A stretch of 21,835 nt of DNA from Schoenoplectus triqueter (taxonomy: Eukaryota; Streptophyta; Magnoliopsida; Poales; Cyperaceae): positions 1 to 21,835 of the forward strand of contig CAXKVV010001985.1 in the NCBI GenBank assembly GCA_964058805.1. The letters run 5' to 3'. Position 1 is the first letter of the stretch. Every line of letters starts with the position of its first letter. Under the pieces are notes generated by a model, which was not told the DNA's origin, did no database searches, and worked only from the letters and a program-made list of their open reading frames with translations. Position numbers and translations under genes: made by a program. Positions 8,842-18,810 of this stretch are shown here, one piece after another.

Positions 8842-9464
8842 TCAAATAAAGCGTAAAATGTACATAGAAAAATTGTTTTAATTTGGTGCCTGCCAGTAAT
8901 ATATACGAGTGATGATTTCAGAGGTCACATAGTTTAGAAAAATACATGGTAGTGGTAGAAGAACACGAAAAGACACGATGCAATTCAATACACAGGAGAT
9001 GGGAGAAGAAGTCGCAGAGACTTTAGAATGTTATGACATGTCAAAGGGCAATCAGTTCTCATCTAGATTTATATATCTTCTGTGTACTTCATGCGTACGG
9101 TCCGTTAATTATAAATTAAAACCTTTCTTGCTTACGAAAAAAAATTCTAGTAATAAAGTGTTTCTGGCCACGTGTCCGGACGACAGCATATAGGCGGCAT
9201 AAAACTATTAGATCAATTATCAAATTCTACTCATCTCCATTTCTGTATTTAGGGGAAATGAATTCACATCTAGGTCATCAAAATTTGACCGCTCCAATTT
9301 AAAATGATTTGATAATAAATAGATTAAATATGGATTAATATTTTTTTATTTATCACAGATTGGGTCGTGTACGAGTTGAATTTATTTTATGATTTAAAAC
9401 TAATTAAAGATTATATATAAACTAATAAAGGAAAGCTTTTATTACCCAAGATTTTATCTCAAAT
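8842..9464. other. Gene-free stretch with one G-box core
   Basis: An open stretch of 71 codons at 8978-9193 lacks recognisable motifs. GGCCACGTGTCC (core CACGTG at 9169-9174) matches the plant G-box/ABRE core, but no promoter or gene is nearby. The rest is AT-rich with no repeat structure that I can support. Confidence 0.4.
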
Positions 9465-10050
9465 TTATCCCCAATTATTTTATCTTTCATTTTTTATTTT
9501 CAATAATATTTTTATTTTTGACAAGTTTTATATTTCATGATTAGATATGAACATCTTTATAAGTGAATATGAATACTCATATGTATAAATATGAACAACA
9601 TGGACAATATGAATATTTCGGCTTATGCTTCAGTCAATGCTCCAAATATGTCTCTCAACCATTTTCTCTTTCAACTTTTCATTCTCAATAATATTTCTAC
9701 TTTTGATAAGTTTTCATATCACGATCAAATATGAATACCTCAGTAACTATTATGAACACATCTATAATTGAATATGATTACTCATATGTATAAATATGAC
9801 AATATAAGTGTTTCAGCTTAAAATTCGGTATGTGCTCTATCACCAAAAATTATCCACCAATTATTTTCTCTTCTAATTTTTCATTTTCAACAATATTTTT
9901 TGACAAGTTTTTATATTTCATGATCAAATATAAACACTCTACTAACTAGGTATGGACGTTTCTATAAATGAATATGAATATTCATATGTATAAGTATGAA
10001 TAACACGAGTGTCAGCCAATGTTTTAAATGTGAATTTGAATATGCATGTT
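9465..10050. repeat. Three tandem units of about 185-205 bp
   Basis: Each unit runs CCAATTATTTT.TCTTTC, TTTTCATTTTCAATAATATT, TTTTGACAAGTTTT, CATGATCAAATATGAACA, GAATATGAATACTCATATGT and ends in GAACAA.ATGAGTGTTTC.GC. Anchors TCATATGTATAA lie at about 9578, 9782 and 9982. A partial further unit (CCCCAATTGTTTTCCCTTC) occurs near 10217-10262. Units are diverged (indels and substitutions), so the array is old. Confidence 0.8.
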
Positions 10051-11140
10051 GAAGCACATATGTAGTATCCGGCTACATATGCGATATGCGACTACATATG
10101 CAGATTTATATGAGGAGTAATATATGTGTTATAGTATCTTTCTATATAATAAAATGAAGCAAAATATATTTCAATCACAAAAACACACCTGACATGGTGG
10201 TCAGAGAAGACATTTTCCCCAATTGTTTTCCCTTCTATTTTTTTTTTCATTTTTTAACGAGTTTTTATTTGCTCATAGGATGTAGAATGCATAGGAATGA
10301 ATTTTGCTCCACTTCAGTTGTTCATACCTGTTATCATGAGGGTTTATACTGAAAATGAAATATGTTCATATCTATTGTGTTTGTGTGTTAAAAAATTAGG
10401 GATTTTTATAAAAGTGATAGTTAACACGTCCCTAATTAATATTAAGTTATTTAAAAATAATTAATATATACTTAATTATTTTATTCATATTGGATAAAAA
10501 ATAATTAAATTATAATTATTCAATTCAAATCTAAACTCAACGAGATATCGCACATGAAAAATATAATTTAAATAGTATGAATCAAAGTTAAGCCCTCAAC
10601 ATAATCATGTATAAAAAATAAATTTAACACATAATCAAATGACGTAATAACAATAGTGGCGCGATTGTTAAAAAATTCCTCAAATGCTGTGATGAGCCCG
10701 CATTACTTTTTGTAAACTAAACACGCCCAAACGATGTGCTTTGAAATAAAATATGAAAAGCACGGCCCGGATGGTCGACTTTAGTTTGGATGTCTACGTC
10801 CAACTGGTGTAATGGTGTTTACATCATTTCCTATGTGGCAATCAAAAGGAAAGGAAGTGAACCTTGATATTTTGCGACTTACAAGTGATATTAAAATATA
10901 TCAGAATATATGGACGGAGTCGGAAAATTCTCGAATGTTAAATTAGACATCATCCTAATATTACTAACGTCGATATAATAGCTTCTTCAAAAATGTTATA
11001 TTGTAATTATATATAGAGGTCAACGATTAAGATCTTTTCATTTCTTTTTGATATAAAAAAAACACAATATAACATAAAGATAAAGAAAAAATAACCGAGT
11101 GACATTGCATTGCCCTCAATATATCGGTCTATGTCAGAAT
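10051..11140. other. Gene-free AT-rich stretch
   Basis: The only structure seen is a cluster of CTACATATG motifs with inverted CATATGTAG around 10060-10100 and the partial tandem unit at 10217-10262. AAACTAAACACGCCCAAACG near 10718 resembles one end of a PIF/Harbinger MITE, but no opposite end was found. Confidence 0.4.
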
Positions 11141-11145
11141 AAATA

Positions 11146-11806
11146 TTCATCAATTAGTGAACTTGTACTATCTAGAAGGACAGTGAAAAAAATAAGGGAC
11201 GTTCTCTATACGGATCAGAACAATTTTAGATCATTCAATTTTAAGCATCGGGTGACTAAGATTTCCTTTGTGTGATTAAAGAAGAAAGGTTAATTAATGA
11301 AAATTATTATCATTGATTGATAAATTAACATCACATCTTCAGATTCATAGTAGACTATTCCAAAAATTTAATAAAGCAGGGATTCATTGACAACTATTAA
11401 TTTGATAATTCTGAGAACAGAATTTCAAAAACTTTCAAAAAAGTCTTTAAAAAATTTATAGACATATCTCAAAACTTGTGCATATTGATTTTATTTATAA
11501 TTTTAATATTGCATGCGATTTAAGTTTTATTTTGATAGCATATCAAAGGCAAATGGATGGCATTTACAACAGTTCACATTTGACATTTTTTTATGGAATA
11601 TCAATTGTTACTTAAAATGCGTGAAATTTAAGATACAATTAATTTATGAATTCAAGAATCTATAAATTTTTCTACTTTTAAGATTTTTTAAATTATTTAA
11701 ATGTTCGTTGTCATTGTTATCAGGTTTATAATTGTCAAGTGATCCTCACCTAAAAAAAATTCAATTAGTCAACTGGTACTATTTTGTAGGACATAGTGAA
11801 AAATTA
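11146..11806. repeat. Diverged direct repeats flanking about 560 bp; repeat family D
   Basis: CAATTAGTGAACTTGTACTAT (to about 11195) is echoed at about 11762-11806 by CAATTAGTCAACTGGTACTA followed by TTTGTAGGACATAGTGAAAA. Related pieces occur at 14905-14925 (ATTTTGTAGGAC), at 15117-15150 (TTGTCAGGATCCCCACC) and near 3535-3570 (AAGTGATCCTTCCC, next to a region resembling 11610-11750). This appears to be an interspersed low-identity family. The interior has no coding capacity and I cannot define its ends. Confidence 0.4.
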
Positions 11807-12029
11807 TATTTAAATAAAAATGACACTAGCATACATCTAGATATAGTGTATCTCTAATATAAACCTCCTTGATTTCAAAATAAGTCATTTTAAGAACACT
11901 AAGTTAAAATTTTATCACTTACACCATAAACTTGCAATAATTTCAGACAAGATCTCGTTAATCCTTCCATCTAGATCTGAATACTGAAGTAATATGTAAA
12001 AGAAAACCACAAATCAACCCTCATCATAC

Positions 12030-12130
12030 AATATAGCATCACCAAGCATAATAGAAGATAGAACAAATAAACTAATATAGCATCACCAAGCATAATAGAA
12101 GATAGAACAAATAAACTAATATAGCATCAC
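12030..12130. repeat. 44-bp tandem duplication (2.3 copies)
   Basis: The unit ATATAGCATCACCAAGCATA..GATAGAACAAATAAACTA starts at 12031 and 12075 without a mismatch, and a third partial copy starts at 12119 and runs 12 bp. Identical copies imply a recent slip or unequal exchange. Confidence 0.95.
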
Positions 12131-12691
12131 ACTAAACTGTAAAGTTAAAGGCTATAGAAACAATTGTATACAACTCACGGCGGCGCAGGATATAAGAACG
12201 GAGACTTGTGAGAGCATGAAAAGAGGACAAAACCTCCCTACAATTAGATAAGGCTCGAGTGCATGGCCATGGTAAACATTTCGTTAAGATTAAGTTCATG
12301 TATGGTATTATATTGTCGTTGATCATAGAAGATAAAGTTGTTTAAGCAAATCAGTAATCACACAGGAGGATAAGGATTGAGTTTATTTAGTGAAAACTTT
12401 TTTCTCAGATAACGTTGGCTCAAAACTTTTCATTTAATTGCAGTGAAAGCAGGTACATATATATATGTCTCGGAAAAAGTCACATACGAAGACAAACTTA
12501 CTGGGAAAAGCGCGAATATTTTTTAAGTTCAGTACCTAACTACCTATAATTTCCACCTAGATGTCAGTACGTATGTCACTAAGTTCCCTGGCTACTGAAT
12601 TTAGAATTCACACTTTATTATTTGGATATTGTATTGTAATATAGTATGCATTTGGCAATTGCTGAGCACGACTATTCATTTCATTCCGTAA
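12131..12691. other. Gene-free stretch
   Basis: A minus-strand open stretch at 12132-12326 sits in unusually GC-containing sequence (CGGCGGCGCAGG, GGCTCGAGTGCATGGCCATGG) but has no motif I recognise and no clear splice sites. It could be a remnant of a gene or element. The rest is plain AT-rich DNA. Confidence 0.35.
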
Positions 12692-13025
12692 GGGTATGTT
12701 TGGATGGTGTAAAGAATAATCGTAAGAATAGAAAAATTGTGAATAGTGAGTGAGTATAATGAAAAAATAGTGATTTTTCGGTTAGCGCGAGGATAGTAAA
12801 ATATAATGCTATTCTTAATGATAGCAATGTTGTTTGGATTATTTGTTTGGAATAGTAACGGAGAGTTGAGAAGAACATCAACTATTCTATCTCCCCCTCG
12901 GAATAGCAGAATAATAGCTATTCTCACTGTTTCAGAATAGCAGATTTGTATTTGGTTGCACCGTTGTTATTCTTATTCCGAGAATAGCAGTTATTCCACT
13001 GTTCTCGTGTCATCCAAACATACCC
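12692..13025. mobile_element. Tourist-like (PIF/Harbinger) MITE, 334 bp, TAA target duplication
   Basis: Perfect 15-bp terminal inverted repeats, GGGTATGTTTGGATG at 12692-12706 and CATCCAAACATACCC at 13011-13025, are flanked by TAA at 12689-12691 and 13026-13028. GGG..GTTTGG ends with a 3-bp TAA/TTA duplication are diagnostic of PIF/Harbinger-type Tourist MITEs. The interior carries many GAATAG/CTATTC motifs that allow extensive further pairing. Overlapping minus-strand open frames inside it have no meaning as genes. Confidence 0.93.
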
Positions 13026-13028
13026 TAA

Positions 13029-13352
13029 ATGTGCTGAGAGTTTCACTAAATTTTATAGGTAGTTATTAAAATTTAAATTATTTATTTTTAATCCCTGAAT
13101 AATAATGTATAACAGTATCGATATTATCCTACATGAATTTTATATTTTACGAATAGATTATAATAATAATTTATTATTTAAATTAGATAGACAAAGTTAC
13201 ACTCCCGACTAGTGATAAGAAATAAATATTTTCTTATCTCATTTAGTAATTCATTGGTTTTGCTAATATTTATTAATAATATAATATTGTTCATGTAGAA
13301 TGTCAAGTTGGTATTATTAGAATTTTAATCGAAAAATTAATAGAGTGACTAG

Positions 13353-13385
<33 letters not shown>
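13029..13385. other. AT-rich stretch ending in a (TA)n run
   Basis: There is no gene. GATAAGAAA..TTTTCTTATC forms a small hairpin near 13216-13240. A pure TA run occupies about 13356-13384, directly against the family A element. TAGAGTGACTAGATT just before the TA run recurs as TAGAGTGACTACATT near 13966, beyond the element cluster. Confidence 0.5.
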
Positions 13386-13388
<3 letters not shown>

Positions 13389-13795
13389 AAAATATCGTGA
13401 GATTAAGCTTACGGAGGTCTTCCGTGAGCTTAACTCAAAAAGTATATATCAAATCATCTCTAAATTTTGATTTTTCACTCTCATTAAATTTTTAATATTG
13501 AAATCTTATGGGGTATAAAATTTTAGAATGCTTCGAGTTTTCTAAGTCACTTTTTTCAATTTTTGAAAATAATGTACAAACATTGAATATTTTATTCTTA
13601 TTTTTAGAGCCGATTTTCAAAAATTAAAAAGAGTGACTTAGAAAATTCGAAACATCCCAAATTTTTATACCCCATAAGATTTCAATATGAAAAATTTAAT
13701 GGGAGTGAAAAATTCAAATTTGAAAATGATTTGATATACTTTTTGAGTTAACCTCACGGAAGGCCTCTGTGAGTTTAAGCTCACGGTATATTCAC
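13386..13795. mobile_element. Foldback MITE family A, copy 2 (about 410 bp)
   Basis: The left end GTAAAAATATCGTGAG continues TTAAGCTTACGGAGGTCTTC and is inverted at the right end, GGAAGGCCTCTGTGAG then TTTAAGCTCACGGTATATTC. The arms carry the same CTCAAAAAGTATAT and ATGGGGTATAAAATTT sequences in opposite orientation, as in copies 1 and 3, around a TTTTTGAAAAT centre. The full terminal palindrome (CCGTGAG..CTCACGG) is kept on both sides. The left flank is (TA)n; the right flank is CTCTCTCTCTATA. Confidence 0.88.
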
Positions 13796-13807
13796 TCTCT
13801 CTCTATA

Positions 13808-13880
13808 ACTTTTGAATCCGAGATACAGACGCGAAGCACAGGAGATTTTGTGCTTCGCGAAGCACCATAGCCTCACTATA
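13808..13880. mobile_element. Foldback MITE family B, copy 2 (end fragment)
   Basis: TTGAATCCGAGATACAGACG then GGAGATTTTGTGCTTCGCGA then AGCACCATAGCCTCAC matches the reverse complement of the left arm of copy 1 (8420-8490), and (TA)n follows. Only this one end is present, placed directly after family A copy 2. Confidence 0.8.
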
Positions 13881-13895
13881 TATATATATATATAT

Positions 13896-14468
13896 TAAAA
13901 TTTAATGATTAAAATGAATAATTTAAAATTTAATGTTCAAATATAAATTTTATATAAAATTGATATAGAGTGACTACATTATGATATATGGGTCGAACAG
14001 CCGTCCTAATTTCTCGGATTTATCCGAAATCCCAAATACAGTACATATTTCGTTGTTTCACAACAATCATTTAATATATTGAATGCTGCACATGCATACA
14101 TGACCATTTCATAATTCTTATTACTTTTAGCTTCCAAACTCGTTACATGTATAATCCAAAAGTAAACAATTAACTTGTGCTTAGTGCACACTTAATTATT
14201 TCATATGAGACTATATATTGAATTCACTTTGTTTATAGTTTTTCACAAACTGTTAGTTGAGGATATTAAGAGTTCGACACTAACATTGTGCTCCACAAGA
14301 GGTAAAAAGGGAGAGAAGATAAGGAAAATAAAGGGTACAAATTTAGTTTTAGATACTCCACAATTTGATGAGAGGAACAGAAAATTTTCATCTCCTCCAC
14401 CGTTCTATTTTTTTCTTCTCCTAAATAAATGGGTTTGTTTCCTCTGTGTTATAGAGTAATTATTCGAA
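13896..14468. other. Gene-free AT-rich stretch
   Basis: Open stretches at 14006-14191 (minus) and 14205-14459 (plus) have no recognisable motif, promoter or splice context. No repeats beyond simple AAATTTAATG variants were seen. Confidence 0.45.
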
Positions 14469-14476
14469 ATTATAAT

Positions 14477-14627
14477 CAGGGGCGGAATAAAAAACGATTA
14501 GTAAGGATGTCCGGGTTAAGAAAATAGAACGTTCGGATTAAAAAAAATTTACTATACGAAATTTATTTTTTAGTGAATTAAGAAAGTGTCCGGACGTCGA
14601 CTGACATCGACCTTGGTGCCACCCCTG
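14477..14627. mobile_element. Short hAT-like MITE, 151 bp, 8-bp target duplication
   Basis: The ends CAGGGGCGGAAT and GGTGCCACCCCTG are inverted repeats of the classic hAT CAGGGGTGGC type. The flanking 8-mers ATTATAAT (14469-14476) and ATTATAAC (14628-14635) match at 7 of 8 positions. No coding capacity. Confidence 0.85.
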
Positions 14628-14635
14628 ATTATAAC

Positions 14636-15202
14636 GGTTATCAAATTTGAATCACAAACTAAGACAATTAGATCTCCTCCTTTTATGACTCATGAGGCTC
14701 ATTTTATGATGGCACTTTACCTCTATAAAATATTCCAAAGAATTTAAATTCAAAAAGAAATTTATAGATGGTGAATTGAATTTAATGATTTATTTTATTC
14801 CCTCAGTCCCTTCCTATCGCCTTTTCTTCTTTTACTCATTATTTAATTTGGAGCGCTAAGTATAATATTCTTTTTAAGTGCTGGTTAGAACTAGATGTGT
14901 ATCGCAATATTTTGTAGGACTACACTAACCATTGTTTTAATATATTCGAATAAAATTACGTACACTTTTCTAATTTAAAAAACCATGTGATTACATTTAA
15001 GATTTAACGGTGAGGTGATGAATTATTAGTTTACCATTTGTGTTGAACACTACACTCTTTTTTTCATACTTAATATTTAGAAATTAATTCTCAAAATTCT
15101 TAAAATAAATCGTTGTCAGGATCCCCACCCGACTAAATTAAAAACAATTTACGCTAACTTTAGTGCAACCGCATCCCCATCATCTCACTACAATTTATTA
15201 AC
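14636..15202. other. Gene-free AT-rich stretch
   Basis: Only fragments of repeat family D (ATTTTGTAGGAC near 14914, TTGTCAGGATCCCCACC near 15115) stand out. No exon or promoter seen. Confidence 0.45.
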
Positions 15203-15616
15203 ATATATATATATAGAGAAAGTTTAAAATATAATGTATTACATGGATGCGTCACTACGTTAAAATCTCAAATTTTAAGTTAAAAAATGATCGATCGGAA
15301 CCGTTGTATTTATTCTTCATATCAAATTATTGTAGAAAATTAAATTTTATACATTTTAATTTTTTTTACTATTTTTTGGGTTAGAAAAAAATCATCATTA
15401 TTGGACGATCCAAAATCCTCAAATCAATAAACTTTCTCCCGGCCCAAAAATATAGCTAAAAAAATTCAAATTTTTAAAAATCTGATTTTCTACAAGAATT
15501 TAATATGAAAAATAAATTGAACGGTTCGAATTAGTCATTTTAACTTGAAATTTGAGATTTTAACGTGATCACAAACTTATCCGTACAATGCATTGAACTT
15601 CCTCTCTCTCCCTATA
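15203..15616. mobile_element. Foldback MITE family C (about 414 bp)
   Basis: Left: ATATATATAGAGAAAGTTTA, then ACGTTAAAATCTCAAATTTT. Right: the inverse, AAATTTGAGATTTTAACGTG, then CCTCTCTCTCCCTATA. Arms run about 150 bp, including GGAACCGTTGTATTTATTC against AATAAATTGAACGGTTCG. The centre holds TTTTTTTTACTATTTTTTGG, as in family B. The shared plan (TATAGAGAG ends, ATGAAnAT motif, similar centre) suggests families B and C are related. Confidence 0.8.
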
Positions 15617-15868
15617 GTAAAAAAATTCCAAAAAATATAAAATTTTGTAGCCCTTCAAAAAAATTTCAAAAAGTGAATTTTGTAGCCCTTCAAAAAATAG
15701 TAAAAAAAATTAAAAAATATAAAATTTGATCACCAAGGAGATTTGATATGAAGATTATATTTAATGGTTTGGATCGTCCATTTAAATTTTAAAATATGAG
15801 ATATAAATATGAAATATGAAGTATTTTGTGTTTTATAAAGCACATTAGCACCTCTCTCTCTCTTTATA
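15617..15868. mobile_element. Foldback MITE family B, copy 3 (truncated, one arm)
   Basis: ATATGAAGATTATATTTAAT then GGTTTGGATCGTCCATTTAA and ATTTTGTGTTTTATAAAGCA, ending in CCTCTCTCTCTCTTTATATA, matches the inverse of the copy 1 left arm (8430-8540). The opposite arm is missing. At its start, a 22-bp segment (AATTTTGTAGCCCTTC plus six A) is duplicated at 15641-15662 and 15676-15697. Confidence 0.75.
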
Positions 15869-15878
15869 TATATATATA

Positions 15879-16287
15879 GTAAAGATACCATGAGCTTAAG
15901 CTTACGGAGACCTTCCGTGAGCTTAACTCAAAAAGTATATCAAATCATCTTCAAATTTTAATTTATCATACTCATTAAATTCTTTATATGAAAATTTTAT
16001 GGGATGTAAAAATTTAAAGTGTTTTGAGCTTTTTAATTCACCGTTTTTATTTTTTTTAAAATCAGCTCTAAAAATAATAATAAAATATTTAATATTTGAA
16101 CAACAATTTCAAAAATTAAAAACGGTAATTTAAAAAACTCAAAACACTCTAAATTGTTGCATCCCACAAAATTTTCATATAAAGAATTTAATGAACATAA
16201 TAAATTTAAATTTAAATATGATTTAATATATTTTTTAAGTTAAACTCACGAAAAACCTCCGTAAACTTAAGCACACTATATCTTTGC
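15879..16287. mobile_element. Foldback MITE family A, copy 3 (about 409 bp)
   Basis: The left end GTAAAGATACCATGAGCTTA, then GCTTACGGAGACCTTCC, is inverted at the right end as ACCTCCGTAAACTTAAGCAC then TATATCTTTGC. Arms of about 190 bp pair across a TTTTTTTAAAATCAGCTC / TTTCAAAAATTAAAAACGG centre. It is flanked by TATATATA on both sides and lies directly against family B copy 3. The right arm is more mutated than in copy 1. Confidence 0.88.
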
Positions 16288-17423
16288 TCTATATATACAC
16301 ACACCATCACAATTAATAACATCCATCGAGACAACACACCAACTATATCAGATGTACACTCTCATACAGGCACCACCCTCTTCCCGAAAAATACAAACCT
16401 TACCACCAAGCACATTGACAAGTATATGCACTAAAAATAAACTAAAAAACGCAACGATCGACAGACCACCAAGCAGTAGTAGTTCAAGTTACCGAAATGT
16501 GCACATCTCAAGAAACATGCTCACTGTACATGATTTAATTAACTTTTACGTATAACTCACTACTTAATAGGAATAGTTAAATTTTCATGTCACATTTTAA
16601 TCATTAAATATTGCTAATGTCATATAACATCCACATTTGTACTTCTGTGACACCCTTAATTAAATTTACGCTTTATTTTTTGTGATATTTTATTCAAAAT
16701 TAAGAAAATTATAATTATAGATATTATTTTTAATTATTTACATAGGGTGTATATCAAATTTGAGATAATTTAATATTTGATTAATCATTCATTAAACATC
16801 ATATAGTCATTAAAACTTCACCATTGAAAATTTTATGATTGTTTGGAAGACTATTTTTCTTAAATTGATCCAAATTTGACACGTCCTATCCAAATAACTA
16901 AGAGTGCATCTCAATTTTACTGTTTAAGTTAAAATTATATTTCTCAAAAATATATACCATAAAAATAGGTTTATGCTAGAAATTAATATCGTTATCAAAA
17001 TAGTCAAATAAGTTTATTGTCAAGAATATGTAAGGAACCCCTAACAAATTTTCAACATCCAACTAGGAAACGCAAAAAGTGCAGACAATGGAACATTTGT
17101 TTGGCACGACATCATATCTCTCTCTCTCTTTCTGTCCAATTGAAACCTTGACTGACGGAAGCAGCCAAGAACTATATTTTCTCTCTCCAAATGCTCGTTA
17201 TAATAAACATAACTTTGACCGCTGATAGCATTAAAAATATTTATGAAATACTAGCTTAATAATAATGATTTCTTCCCCTAGTTAGATAAAGAGTTTGATC
17301 TCTTGTTGAGTTTTCTTATTTTTTGCAAGTTGCTTCCTGAACCGCTCGTTATATAATAATATACCCATGGATTGTTTTATATTTTAATTAAGTTCCGTAG
17401 AAATGATACACATGATATATATG
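16288..17423. other. Gene-free stretch with a small, doubtful ORF
   Basis: A 67-codon plus-strand ORF (16352-16555) begins MYTLIQAPPSSRKIQT and is rich in S/T/P/K. CTATATATAC lies about 65 bp upstream, but this is the flank of the MITE. The sequence has no known peptide-family signature and I do not call it a gene. The rest is AT-rich; a CT run is at about 17115-17130. Confidence 0.4.
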
Positions 17424-17719
17424 CAGAGATGGTAGTCGGACAGGTCGGTCGGTTTCAGATTGAGACAGATTAAGTCGGGTCAGTTTAATCTTTTTGAAGA
17501 AATTAAGTCTGATTAGAGTCAAATTATATATTTTTTTTTTCAGATTTTTGATTTATTTTGATTGGATTGCAGATCATTTGATTTCGGATTTGATCGAATC
17601 AAATTAAATTCGGATCAAATTAACTCAGTTTGACCTTCTTATAAAATTAGATTGGATTGAATTTAAATCAAAATAAACCATATGAATTTCTCTAATCGAA
17701 TTAGATTGTGTGACCTCTA
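17424..17719. mobile_element. Diverged hAT-like MITE, relative of 1519-1734
   Basis: The ends CAGAGATGGTAGTCGG and TTGTGTGACCTCTA resemble the ends of the 1519-1734 element. The interiors share TTTTGATTGGATTGCA and GATTTCGGATTTGATCG. No target duplication remains and the CGGGTC repeats are mostly mutated, so this copy is older. Confidence 0.7.
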
Positions 17720-17820
17720 AATACGCCCTGATTTGCGGAACTCCAGCATTGTAAATAAGCGAATATGATAACTTTGATACGTTATTATCGAGGTTTGAAA
17801 TCGGTAATACTTCTCGTAGG

Positions 17821-18052
17821 TAGGGGTGTCAACGTTTCGACGTCACGTTTCGTTCGGATGAAACATGAAACGCAACGATTTTTTTGTTACATTGGAACAA
17901 CGAAACATGGAACGCAAATGAAATTTTTTACGTTCTAACGTAATTTTCACGAAAATGTCACGTTTCGCTCGAACGAAACGTGTAACGCAATTTATTTTTT
18001 TACATGAGATAAACGAAATGTGAAACACAATAACTCACAGTTGACACCACTA
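17821..18052. mobile_element. hAT-like MITE, 232 bp, with near-perfect 8-bp duplication
   Basis: TAGGGGTGTCAACGTTTCG at the left and CAGTTGACACCACTA at the right form inverted ends (TAGNGGTGTCAAC). The flanks CTCGTAGG (17813-17820) and CTCATAGG (18053-18060) match at 7 of 8 positions. The interior holds repeated, partly palindromic ACGTTTCG and CGAAACGTG motifs and no gene. It lies about 760 bp upstream of the LOR start codon. Confidence 0.85.
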
Positions 18053-18147
18053 CTCATAGGACATAGGTCCCTGTTTTGCTGGGAACCTCTACGCAAATAA
18101 AAGTCCGCAGGAAAGTTGCACGTTTATTTGGTGTTTTACAAGAGTAT

Positions 18148-18183
18148 GTACTTGTACAAAGATCTTTGTACAACAGTACGTAC
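18148..18183. promoter_or_regulatory. 22-bp perfect palindrome with five GTAC cores
   Basis: TTGTACAAAGA (18152-18162) is followed at once by its reverse complement (18163-18173). GTAC occurs at 18148, 18154, 18168, 18176 and 18180. GTAC is the core recognised by SBP-box (SPL) factors and by copper-response regulators of that family, and palindromes suit dimeric factors. It lies about 630 bp upstream of the LOR coding start. A regulatory role is inference. Confidence 0.4.
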
Positions 18184-18713
18184 TTGGTCGCTTGTCTTCT
18201 TTACGAATAATCTAATCTACAACATTTTCTTTTCACAAAAGAGATGATGAGATACATGCATGATCTTGCTAGCTATATATAGCAATAATCACAGATTCAT
18301 ATGGTTATGTACGTTAATCAATTTGTTATTCTTAATAGTATTTGTGAACGGTAATGTGCGACTTCAACTCTCCAACGTGATTTAGATAGTTAAAAAAAAT
18401 TAAATGCCTCGTAATAGTTAAATCAAATTATTTTTTAATTATTTAAAAAAATAGTAAAAGATTCTAAAAGTATAAAATTTGAGGTACAAATAATAGGTTT
18501 TCTAATCGAGATAGACAAATTAAGGGAATAATGGTATATTACCACTAATATTGTTGGTACTCGATAAATAAAATTTCTGTTGCTAAACGGCCAAGAAAAC
18601 TAATATCTATGGGATAACAGAGCACATTTCTCTTGAAGACACGTTTTTCTCTAAAGAGAACACCTCGCGTTCCTCGTGAGATAATTACAACTAAACACCA
18701 TACCGCTACTAAA
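18184..18713. other. Upstream region of the LOR gene
   Basis: This is AT-rich sequence with no other gene. It presumably contains the rest of the LOR promoter. CCTCGCGTTCCTCGTGAG near 18663-18680 is a small GC-richer patch just upstream of the TATA box. Confidence 0.45.
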
Positions 18714-18721
18714 TATAAATA
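18714..18721 (+). promoter_or_regulatory. TATA box of the LOR gene
   Basis: TATAAATA stands 97 bp before the ATG, leaving room for a leader of about 60-70 nt if transcription starts about 30 bp downstream. The leader is CT-rich just before the start (CTCTTCTTTCTTGCAAC), typical of plant 5' leaders. Confidence 0.6.
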
Positions 18722-18810
18722 CTACTACTATAACCTTCCTACGAAATGATGTAATAACCTTCAGCTCTCTTACTCCGAAAGGAAAGAACCAAACTCTTCT
18801 TTCTTGCAAC

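Noticed and set aside
9169..9174. G-box CACGTG as a promoter element
   Set aside because: A single 6-bp core with no gene or TATA box nearby.
10380..10760. PIF/Harbinger MITE ending in AAACTAAACACGCCCAAACG
   Set aside because: No matching opposite end or 3-bp duplication was found.
16352..16555. Small S/T/P-rich peptide gene with upstream TATA-like sequence
   Set aside because: The TATA-like sequence is the flank of a MITE, and the peptide shows no signal peptide or known peptide-family motif.
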